Source of the DNA: Geobacteraceae bacterium
GTDB lineage: Bacteria; Desulfobacterota; Desulfuromonadia; Geobacterales; Geobacteraceae
Reading direction: 5' to 3'
Length of the DNA: 21,409 nucleotides
Assembly: GCA_012797715.1 (NCBI GenBank)
Contig: JAAZOO010000407.1
Span: forward strand, 1-21,409
Positions within the stretch are counted from its first letter, which is position 1, and every line of letters starts with the position of its first letter. A program made the position numbers and the translations under genes. Of the stretch, positions 15,798 through 21,409 are shown piece after piece. Below the pieces are notes generated by a model. It was not told the DNA's origin and did not search any database. It worked only from the letters and a program-made list of their open reading frames with translations.

Positions 15798-17000
15798 TCA
15801 CTCGTGACGGAGGGCATCGATGGGATTGAGTCCGGCGGCGCGCCGTGCGGGGAAAAAACCGAAAATCACCCCGATGGCCGCGGAAAAGAGGAAGGAGAGA
15901 AGGTTAATTCCCAGATCGAAGATGTAGGGTATCCCCATCAACCGGGCAAGGGAGAGGGAAGAGGCGGTGGCGAGCGCGATGCCGACCAGCCCGCCGAGGC
16001 TGGACAGGACCACCGCCTCGATGAGAAACTGCAGCAGCACTTCCCGTTCCAGGGCGCCGATGGCGAGGCGGATGCCGATCTCGCGGGTACGTTCCGTCAC
16101 CGATACCAGCATGATGTTCATGATGCCGATGCCGCCCACCAAAAGGCTCACCGCCGCCACCGCGCCCAGCAGCATGGTGAGGATTTTCGTGGTGCTGGTA
16201 AGTGTCTCGGCGATCTGGCGGGTGTCCATGACGCGGAAGTCATCCTCCTCGTTTTCGCTTATCTTTCTTCGTTCACGCATCAACAAGGTGAGCTGTTCCT
16301 TTACCGCGTCGATGGAAGCGCTGTTTTTCACCGATACGGTCAGTCTGTTGATGTCCTGGCTGCCCGTGAGTCGGCGCTGCACGGTACGGAGAGGCATGGC
16401 CACGATGTCGTCCTGATCCGATCCCATGGCCGACTGTCCTTTGGATTTGAGGAGGCCGATCACTTCGCAGGAGAACTGCTTGATACGGATATCGCTCCCC
16501 ACCGGGTTCTGCCGGCCGAACAGCTTGGCGCGCACCGTCTCTCCGATAACGCATACCGCCTTGCCCGCCCGCTCCTCGGTCTCATTGAAGGTTCGTCCGC
16601 CCGCAAGCTCCCAGTTCCCGGCCTGAAAGTAGTCATTGCTCGTCCCGTAGATGACGGTCGACCAGTTCTTTGCCTGGTATACGGCGGTCACTGTTTTGTT
16701 GACCATGGGCGCAACCCGTTCCACGGCGGCAATCTGGCTGCGGACGGCCTCCACGTCCCCGCCCTTGAAGCTGGGCGCCCCCTCGGATCCGGGTCCGAAA
16801 CGCTGGCCCGGGATCACAATCAGCATATTGCTCCCCATGCTGGAAATCTGGTCGGACACGGACTTGGTGGCGCCGTTTCCGAGGGTGACCATGGTGATGA
16901 CGGCTGCGACGCCGATGACGATGCCGAGAACCGTGAGGAAGGAGCGCAGCAGGTTGCGGCGGATGGCGCGCAGTGCGAGAAGAAGCGTGTTCCACAGCAT
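15798..17000 (-). CDS. MacB-type ABC transporter permease (FtsX family)
   Basis: The 400-residue product is the membrane half of a MacB-like exporter. It has a transmembrane segment at about 15-42 (LLRSFLTVLGIVIGVAA), a large periplasmic core (about 45-240, with PGQRFGPGSEGAPSF) and a C-terminal FtsX domain with three predicted membrane helices (about 275-395, including the ERTREIGIRLAIGA stretch). In E. coli MacB this part is fused behind the ATPase; here it is a separate gene. The ATG at 17000 overlaps the ATPase stop by one base (TGATG), so longer in-frame starts inside the ATPase gene are rejected. With the ATPase it would act as a mechanotransmission pump driving the MacA-like adaptor and outer-membrane factor. 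The substrate is unknown. Confidence 0.93.
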   Translation of the reverse strand: MLWNTLLLALRAIRRNLLRSFLTVLGIVIGVAAVITMVTLGNGATKSVSDQISSMGSNMLIVIPGQRFGPGSEGAPSFKGGDVEAVRSQIAAVERVAPMVNKTVTAVYQAKNWSTVIYGTSNDYFQAGNWELAGGRTFNETEERAGKAVCVIGETVRAKLFGRQNPVGSDIRIKQFSCEVIGLLKSKGQSAMGSDQDDIVAMPLRTVQRRLTGSQDINRLTVSVKNSASIDAVKEQLTLLMRERRKISENEEDDFRVMDTRQIAETLTSTTKILTMLLGAVAAVSLLVGGIGIMNIMLVSVTERTREIGIRLAIGALEREVLLQFLIEAVVLSSLGGLVGIALATASSLSLARLMGIPYIFDLGINLLSFLFSAAIGVIFGFFPARRAAGLNPIDALRHE

Positions 17001-17704
17001 CAGGATTCCTCCCCGGGGCTGCTGTCGCTCTCCACCCTGCCGTCCACGAAATGGATGACGCGTCCGGCATAGGCCGCCATGTCCGGCTCGTGGGTGACCA
17101 TGAGCACGGTAATCCCCTGTTCTCGGTTGAAGGTGGTTATCAGTTCCATGATTTCCCGGCTGGTACGGGTATCCAGGTTTCCGGTGGGCTCGTCGGCCAG
17201 CAGCACCACCGGCCTGGTGACGATGGCGCGGGCGATGGCCACCCTCTGTTGCTGGCCGCCGGACAGTTCCGCCGGGGTATGGTGTTCCCACTCCCGGAGG
17301 CCTACCTGTTCCAGTGCTGCGCGCGCCTTGTGGTGACGGACGGCGACGGGCTCGCCGCGGTAGATGAGGGGCAGTTCCACGTTTTCCAAGGCGGTGGTGC
17401 GCGACAGGAGATTGAATCCCTGGAAGATGAAGCCAAGGTACCTACGCCGCAGCAAGTCCCGCTGGTTGCGCGACATCCTCTCCACATGGGCGCCCAGGAA
17501 CAGGTAGCTGCCGCTGGTGGGCGTATCGAGGCAACCGAGGATGTTCATGGCAGTGGATTTTCCGGAACCGCTGTGCCCCATGATGGCAACGAAATCGCCA
17601 GATTGAACGGCAAGATCGATCCCTTTCAGGGCCTGGAAAGCGGCCTGGCCGCTGCCGTAGGTCTTGGTGATGCCGGACAGCCGGATAAGGGTCTCGCCGT
17701 TCAT
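17000..17704 (-). CDS. MacB/LolD-type ABC transporter ATP-binding protein
   Basis: The 234-residue cytoplasmic ATPase has a Walker A motif GHSGSGKST at 43-51, Q-loop FIFQGFNLL at 92-100, signature LSGGQQQRVA at 148-157, Walker B VVLLADEP at 166-173 and H-loop H205. These and the length place it in the MacB/LolD/FtsE class. It powers the permease encoded immediately downstream. The ATG at 17704 overlaps the adaptor stop by four bases (ATGA), and its own stop shares one base with the permease ATG. In-frame codons further upstream would run into the adaptor gene and give a non-family N-terminus. Confidence 0.95.
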   Translation of the reverse strand: MNGETLIRLSGITKTYGSGQAAFQALKGIDLAVQSGDFVAIMGHSGSGKSTAMNILGCLDTPTSGSYLFLGAHVERMSRNQRDLLRRRYLGFIFQGFNLLSRTTALENVELPLIYRGEPVAVRHHKARAALEQVGLREWEHHTPAELSGGQQQRVAIARAIVTRPVVLLADEPTGNLDTRTSREIMELITTFNREQGITVLMVTHEPDMAAYAGRVIHFVDGRVESDSSPGEES

Positions 17705-18993
17705 GGGGTGCCGCCCTGAGACTCGGTGATCACCTGCATCCCGGCCGTGAGGGGCCCGCTGATTATCTCCGTCATCCTGCCGTTTGTCGCTCCGGTCTTC
17801 ACCTCCACCGGTGCGGGTTTCCCGTCGCGCAGCACCCACACTCGCGGCGTTCCCCCACCGTTCCCCGTCTTGAGCTTCGGCGCCTGTCTCGGCGGTCTGG
17901 GTATGAGCGTTCCCACCACGCTTCTTCCCGGTTTCTTCTGCGTGGCGCCCGTTTCCGGAGGACTGAAGCGCAACGCCGCATTGGGAACCAGCAGCGCATT
18001 GTCCCTCGTCAGGGTCGTAATCTCTGCAGTGCCGGTCATGCCGGGGCGAAGGGAAAGGTCGTCATTTCCCACCTCCAGCACGGTCAGATAGGAGACAACT
18101 CCGTCTTTTTCCTGGGCACCATACCCGACCCGCGTGATGACCGCCGCATACCGGCGGCCGGGCCAGGCGTCGACGCTGAAGACGGCCTTCTGGCCTTTCT
18201 TCACCTGCCCCACGTCCGCCTCGTCCACATCCACCTGCAACTCCATTTTGGAAAGATCCTCAGCAAGGGTGAACAGAACCGGCGCCTGGAAGGAGGCCGC
18301 CACGGTCTGTCCCGGCTCCACCTGGCGCTTCAACACCACACCGTTTATGGGTGAGCGGATGCAAGCCTTCGAGAGGTCCGTTTCGTTTGATTGAAGGGCG
18401 GCCTTTGCCTGGGTGACTCCGGCGAGAGCACTGGATTCATCGGCCTCGGCACGCTTCAGGTTGGCCTCGGCGGTGTCCATCTCACTCCGGGAGGGGACTT
18501 TGCCGCCGGAGAGTTGGAAAACCTGGTGGTAGCGCGACAGGGTGGCGCGTTTCTCCGCTACCGTTGCCCGAGCCTGAAGCACCTGGGCCTCGGCCGCTGC
18601 GAGGCTTGCCCGCGATCTGGCCACTGCGTCACGAAGCTTTGCCACGTCGAGACGGGCCAGCACCTGCCCTTTTTTCACGTGGTCATTGACGTCCACGTAC
18701 ACCTGATCGACGATGCCGGAGAGCTCGCTTCCCACGTCCACCTGGTTGGTGGGCTGCAGTTTTCCGGTGGCCGAAACCGTGACCACCAGCGAGCCCATCT
18801 CGGCCGGTTCGGTCGTGTACTGCAGCCGGTCCGTTTTTTCCCCGGAACGGTACAAGAGCAGCCCCGCACCGACAAGCACCAGGAGCCCGCAGACAATCCA
18901 CACCCAGGGGCGGGAGAACAATCCGGCCGACTTGGTATCGATGAGTTGTTTCAGAGGATTTTTGTCTTCTGCAGGGGGAGTGAAATCGTTCAT
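17701..18993 (-). CDS. MacA-like periplasmic adaptor (HlyD/RND membrane fusion family)
   Basis: The 430-residue product has a short cytoplasmic N-terminus and one transmembrane anchor (about 29-48). The lipoyl domain follows (VDVGSELSGIVDQVYVDVND, 86-105), then a coiled-coil hairpin (about 118-210, Ala/Arg/Glu-rich), the second lipoyl half (CIRSPINGVVLKRQV, 211-225), a beta-barrel and a membrane-proximal domain. It should bridge the inner-membrane pump and the outer-membrane channel. Residues about 345-382 form a Pro/Lys/Gly-rich insert within the membrane-proximal part, absent from shorter MacA proteins as I recall them. The ATG at 18993 overlaps the stop of the outer-membrane factor gene (ATGA). 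Lack of a lipobox means it is anchored by a helix, not lipid. Confidence 0.93.
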   Translation of the reverse strand: MNDFTPPAEDKNPLKQLIDTKSAGLFSRPWVWIVCGLLVLVGAGLLLYRSGEKTDRLQYTTEPAEMGSLVVTVSATGKLQPTNQVDVGSELSGIVDQVYVDVNDHVKKGQVLARLDVAKLRDAVARSRASLAAAEAQVLQARATVAEKRATLSRYHQVFQLSGGKVPSRSEMDTAEANLKRAEADESSALAGVTQAKAALQSNETDLSKACIRSPINGVVLKRQVEPGQTVAASFQAPVLFTLAEDLSKMELQVDVDEADVGQVKKGQKAVFSVDAWPGRRYAAVITRVGYGAQEKDGVVSYLTVLEVGNDDLSLRPGMTGTAEITTLTRDNALLVPNAALRFSPPETGATQKKPGRSVVGTLIPRPPRQAPKLKTGNGGGTPRVWVLRDGKPAPVEVKTGATNGRMTEIISGPLTAGMQVITESQGGTP

Positions 18994-20441
18994 GGGGTAT
19001 CCTTGCCGGCCGGAGCGGTTTCTGCCGGTGCAGACCAGCCGCCGCCCAGGGCCTTGTAGAGACTGATGAGAGCGAGGACTTTCTCGGAGCGGGAGGTTGC
19101 GAGGCTTTCCTCCACGGTCAGCACGGTGCGCTGGGTGTCGAGCACGGACTGGAAATCGATGAGGCCGGAGCCGTAGCGCTGACGCGCCAGCTGCTCCGCC
19201 GTGCGCGCCGCCGCAACCGCCTTCTCCAGGGCCTCGCTTCGTTCGCCTGCGCGGGCCAGGGAGACGAGGGCGTCTTCCACGTCCTGCAGCGCGCTGAGAA
19301 CCGTTTTTTCATAGGTTGCCAGGGCTTGTTCGCGAACCGCATCCTGAATCTCCACCCGGCTGCGCAGGCGTCCGGCGTTAAAGAGGGGCGCGGTAATGCC
19401 GGCAAGGAGAGAATGCGTTGCCGAGCCGCTGTTGCCGAGGGCGCTCAGTGTCAGTGCTTCCAGGCCGATGGATCCGGAGAGGGTGAAGCTTGGATAGCGC
19501 GCAGCCTCGGCAACCCCCACGCGGGCGGTTTCCGCAGCCACCTTTCGTTCAGCCGACCGTACGTCCGGTCGCCTGCGCAGGGTTTCGGCAGGAATGCCGA
19601 CGGCGATTGTTCCGGGAACATCCGGCAGGCCGCCGGCGTCAGAAAGTCGGGCATGCAGCGTTCCGGGAGCCTTTCCCAGGAGCACGTCCAGGCGGTGTTC
19701 CGCCTCTGCCAGGGATGTCTCCAGTCTGGGAATCAGCGCCCGGGTCTGCTCACGGATGGTGCGTGCCTGCTCCACGTCCTGACTGCCGACGAGACCGGCC
19801 TGGGCCCGCCATGAGGTGAGCTGCAGGGTTTCCGACTGGCTGGCGAGGTTGTCCCGTGCTATGCGGAGCAGGGTCTGCTGGGTGCGAACCTCCACGTAGT
19901 TCCGGGCCGTTTCCGCCGCCAGTGTGACACGGGTGTCCTGGAGGCTCGCCTCAGCCGACGAAAGGTCGGCTTCGGCCGCTTCAACCCCGCGGCGCACGCC
20001 GCCGAACACGTCCAGTTCCCACGTGGCGTCAAAACCGGCGCTGAACAGTTCGCGCACGTTCCCGCTGCCGGTACTCTCGCTGGACCGGCTCCGCCTGTAC
20101 GTGCCGGACGCCGTTAGTTCCGGAGAGAATCCGGCAGCGGCGACCCCGCGGCGAGCGCGGGCCTCGCGCACCTTTGCCCGGGCGCTGCGCAGATCCGGGC
20201 TTCCCCGCAGTGCTTCCTCAACCAGTTCGGACAGCAACGGATCGTTCAGGGTGCGCCACCACCGGCCGAGATCAGCCACCGGCGCAGCCCCAGTTTCGTG
20301 GCGGGCAGAGGAATCCAGCCTGCTCCAGGCTCCCGGCACGTCCAGTGGGGGGGGCGTATAGTCGGGGCCGACAGCGACACATGCAGCAAGGCTCAGACCG
20401 GCGGCCAGGGTGAATAGGCGTGAGAAAAGCAGTGCCTGCAT
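18990..20441 (-). CDS. outer-membrane efflux lipoprotein, NodT/TolC family
   Basis: The 483-residue product begins MQALLFSRLF and has a lipobox ending in LSLAAC, with C21 as the likely lipidation site, followed by VGPDYTPPP, the standard start of NodT-family proteins. Two repeated OEP domains rich in Ala, Glu and Arg form the coiled-coil tunnel. Typical segments are DLRSARAKVREARA, TWELDVFGGVRR, PAETLRRRPDVRSAE and, near the end, RYGSGLIDFQSVLDTQR. It would form the outer-membrane exit duct of the pump. The ATG at 20441 has GAGGG about 10 bases upstream and lies 11 bases after the regulator stop. Longer in-frame starts would overlap the regulator and lack a signal peptide at the N-terminus. 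Confidence 0.95.
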   Translation of the reverse strand: MQALLFSRLFTLAAGLSLAACVAVGPDYTPPPLDVPGAWSRLDSSARHETGAAPVADLGRWWRTLNDPLLSELVEEALRGSPDLRSARAKVREARARRGVAAAGFSPELTASGTYRRSRSSESTGSGNVRELFSAGFDATWELDVFGGVRRGVEAAEADLSSAEASLQDTRVTLAAETARNYVEVRTQQTLLRIARDNLASQSETLQLTSWRAQAGLVGSQDVEQARTIREQTRALIPRLETSLAEAEHRLDVLLGKAPGTLHARLSDAGGLPDVPGTIAVGIPAETLRRRPDVRSAERKVAAETARVGVAEAARYPSFTLSGSIGLEALTLSALGNSGSATHSLLAGITAPLFNAGRLRSRVEIQDAVREQALATYEKTVLSALQDVEDALVSLARAGERSEALEKAVAAARTAEQLARQRYGSGLIDFQSVLDTQRTVLTVEESLATSRSEKVLALISLYKALGGGWSAPAETAPAGKDTP

Positions 20442-20452
20442 AGCCTCGTCCC

Positions 20453-21136
20453 TCACGATCCCGATGCGCGCACGTCGGGGCGCCGCACCGAAAGCCCTGT
20501 CAGGGAAGAATCGCCCCTGACGGCGGCAATCCCGGCCAGTGCGAACTTCACCACGGACCGGGCATACGCCTCCAGGTCGGTAATCAAGACCGGCGCTTCT
20601 GCGGATTTCACCCTCCGTCCGGCCTTCTGCAGTACCATCGGATGAAAACACATGCTCAGGACGGCGGTTTCGCAGAACACGACCTGCTCTTCGGACGCAT
20701 CCGGTCCCAGGAGATCCCGCATTACCGCGAGGGTCTTTTCACGCAGGGGGATGAATTCCAACCTCATGACATCTTCCAGAAGCCCGGTGGGATTGATGAA
20801 CTCCCTCTGGGAGATGAGAAAATCCCTGCTGTTCTCATCGGCAATACGCCGTATCAATGCCCTGACCTGACCGTGCAACCTCTCCTCGGCGGGAGCGTCG
20901 TTGCTCACCCCGCCGTCCGCGGGATGTGCCTCGACGGCTTCCGCGAAAGCGTGCCGCCAAGCTTCCTGATACAGCGCTTCCTTGCTTCCGAAGTAGTAAT
21001 TCACGGCGGAGATGTTGGCCGAGGCAAGCTTGCATATTTCCGCCACCGTTGCGTCGCGGAATCCCTTTTCGACAAAAACGATGCTTGCCGCGTGCAGCAG
21101 TTTCTCCCTGGTATCTCCTGAACGTTGCTTTGCCAT
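20453..21136 (-). CDS. TetR-family regulator, CecR-like
   Basis: The 227-residue product has a TetR helix-turn-helix at about 28-50 (TVAEICKLASANISAVNYYFGSKEALY). The C-terminal half contains FLISQREFINPTG, then LREKTLAVMRDLLG. It resembles the DUF1956 domain of E. coli CecR (YbiH), which controls an ABC drug exporter with an HlyD-type adaptor. The resemblance is from memory and moderate. It is the first gene of the efflux operon and should repress it, releasing on ligand binding. The ATG at 21136 is preferred because AGGGG lies about six bases upstream; an in-frame ATG at 21160 has no such site. Confidence 0.9.
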   Translation of the reverse strand: MAKQRSGDTREKLLHAASIVFVEKGFRDATVAEICKLASANISAVNYYFGSKEALYQEAWRHAFAEAVEAHPADGGVSNDAPAEERLHGQVRALIRRIADENSRDFLISQREFINPTGLLEDVMRLEFIPLREKTLAVMRDLLGPDASEEQVVFCETAVLSMCFHPMVLQKAGRRVKSAEAPVLITDLEAYARSVVKFALAGIAAVRGDSSLTGLSVRRPDVRASGS

Positions 21137-21161
21137 GACGCCCCTACGGATCAAATCCATA

Positions 21162-21181
21162 TTTTAAAGATATGTTTAAAA
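21162..21181. promoter_or_regulatory. palindromic operator candidate for the TetR regulator
   Basis: TTTTAAA (21162-21168) and TTTAAAA (21175-21181) form a perfect 7+7 bp inverted repeat with six bases between. It overlaps a second dyad, CATAT (21158-21162) / ATATG (21170-21174). The site lies 26 bases upstream of the chosen regulator ATG and covers the -10 candidate, the normal place for autorepression. Size matches TetR-family operators; AT-richness makes some chance symmetry possible. Confidence 0.5.
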
Positions 21182-21201
21182 CAACTATTTGATACTGTCA
21201 A
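21173..21201 (-). promoter_or_regulatory. candidate promoter of the efflux operon
   Basis: On the minus strand a perfect TTGACA (21201-21196) is followed after 17 bases by TAAACA (21178-21173), a weak -10 with three of six matches. The surrounding DNA is much more AT-rich than its neighbours. The -10 lies within the palindromic operator. Confidence 0.4.
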
Positions 21202-21308
21202 GCGATTCTTCCCGTTGTGTCGAGCGCCCCCGGTTCCTGCACGAACCGCAACAACGACCCGCGCCACGGGCGGCAGGGGTAAATGGCGGAAGGTGGTAGG
21301 TGCCCCAT

Positions 21309-21338
21309 GGGGAAACGCCCAGGACCATCGTTTTCCCC
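21309..21338. other. hairpin in the leader of a possible right-edge gene
   Basis: GGGGAAACG (21309-21317) pairs with CGTTTTCCCC (21329-21338) with one bulged base around an 11-base loop. A palindrome CCCCATGGGG (21303-21312) overlaps its 5' arm and could form an alternative structure. No T-run follows on either strand. It ends 17 bases before the ATG at 21356. A smaller dyad CGGTTC/GAACCG lies at 21231-21248. Confidence 0.35.
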
Positions 21339-21355
21339 GTAGGGAGAAAGGGTGA

Positions 21356-21409
21356 ATGAGCGAATTACTAATCCTAAAACCGGCAGTTAGAGGTATCCGC
21401 AGAGAGCGA
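21356..21409 (+). CDS. possible start of a gene running off the right edge
   Basis: An ATG at 21356 is preceded by AGGGAGAAAGGG, a good ribosome binding site, and opens a frame of 18 codons (MSELLILKPAVRGIRRER) with no stop before the window ends. Codons such as TTA, CTA and AGA are rare in the neighbouring genes, so this is either a gene of different origin or not coding. I do not recognise the product. Confidence 0.3.
   Translation, partial: MSELLILKPAVRGIRRER

Noticed and set aside
15510..17072. 520-codon plus-strand open frame opposite the permease gene
   Set aside because: It crosses the lipoprotein stop and is antisense to the MacB-type permease; it is rich in Gly/His/Asp as expected for a shadow frame.
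15798..17291. Longer form of the permease reaching into the ATPase gene
   Set aside because: The additional 97 residues are a frame-shifted reading of the ATPase C-terminus; the family start is MLWNTLLLALRAIRRN at 17000.
17000..17839. Longer form of the ABC ATPase with 45 extra N-terminal residues
   Set aside because: The extra part overlaps the adaptor gene in another frame and does not look like an ATPase N-terminus; ATG 17704 with ATGA overlap fits better.
21150..21409. Minus-strand frame open from the right edge to about 21150
   Set aside because: It runs through the AT-rich promoter and hairpins and its translation has no protein-like pattern; probably chance.

Overview
The window reads as a conserved chromosomal segment of a Gram-negative bacterium with fairly GC-rich DNA. 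Gene content and order (rimP-nusA-ylxR/ylxQ-infB-rbfA-nrnA; a bioB-bioD-bioA operon with a BirA-type operator; lipoproteins; a periplasm-spanning tripartite efflux system) fit a Geobacter-like member of the Desulfuromonadota. That placement is inferred from family resemblance; no database search was possible.

Region 1 (1-6328, minus strand) is the transcription/translation operon: rimP (ribosome maturation), nusA (transcription elongation/termination), a fused YlxR-YlxQ RNA-binding protein, infB (IF2), rbfA (30S maturation) and a DHH-family nanoRNase/pAp phosphatase that runs off the left edge. Junctions from nusA onward are a few bases or overlapping, so translation is probably coupled. Upstream of rimP lies a 294-base leader with two strong hairpins, one flanked by T-runs on both strands.

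Region 2 (6623-11169, plus strand) is biosynthetic. hisI and hisG (histidine pathway, ATGA overlap) lie behind a TTGACA-type promoter. bioB, bioD and bioA (biotin pathway) lie behind an 8+8 bp inverted repeat matching the BirA operator pattern, which overlaps a likely promoter.

Region 3 (11213-14791, minus strand) is a two-gene sensory unit: a lipoprotein amino-acid-type substrate-binding protein followed 6 bases later by a membrane histidine kinase (periplasmic sensor domain, HAMP, two PAS domains, HisKA_2 and ATPase domains). No permease or response regulator is nearby. This pair is the least ordinary gene arrangement here.

Region 4 (15091-15754, plus strand) is one unrecognised lipoprotein gene with a good extended -10 promoter.

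Region 5 (15798-21136, minus strand) is a five-gene efflux operon: a TetR/CecR-like regulator, a NodT-type outer-membrane factor, a MacA-like adaptor, a MacB-type ATPase and a separate MacB-type permease. The four transport genes overlap by 1-4 bases. A palindromic AT-rich site in front of the regulator is a likely autoregulatory operator. The right edge may hold the start of another plus-strand gene behind a hairpin leader.

I saw no tRNA or rRNA gene, CRISPR array, insertion sequence or prophage signal. I do not see a clearly new multi-gene system. The best leads are the kinase/binding-protein pair, the rimP leader, the orphan lipoprotein and the operator palindromes.
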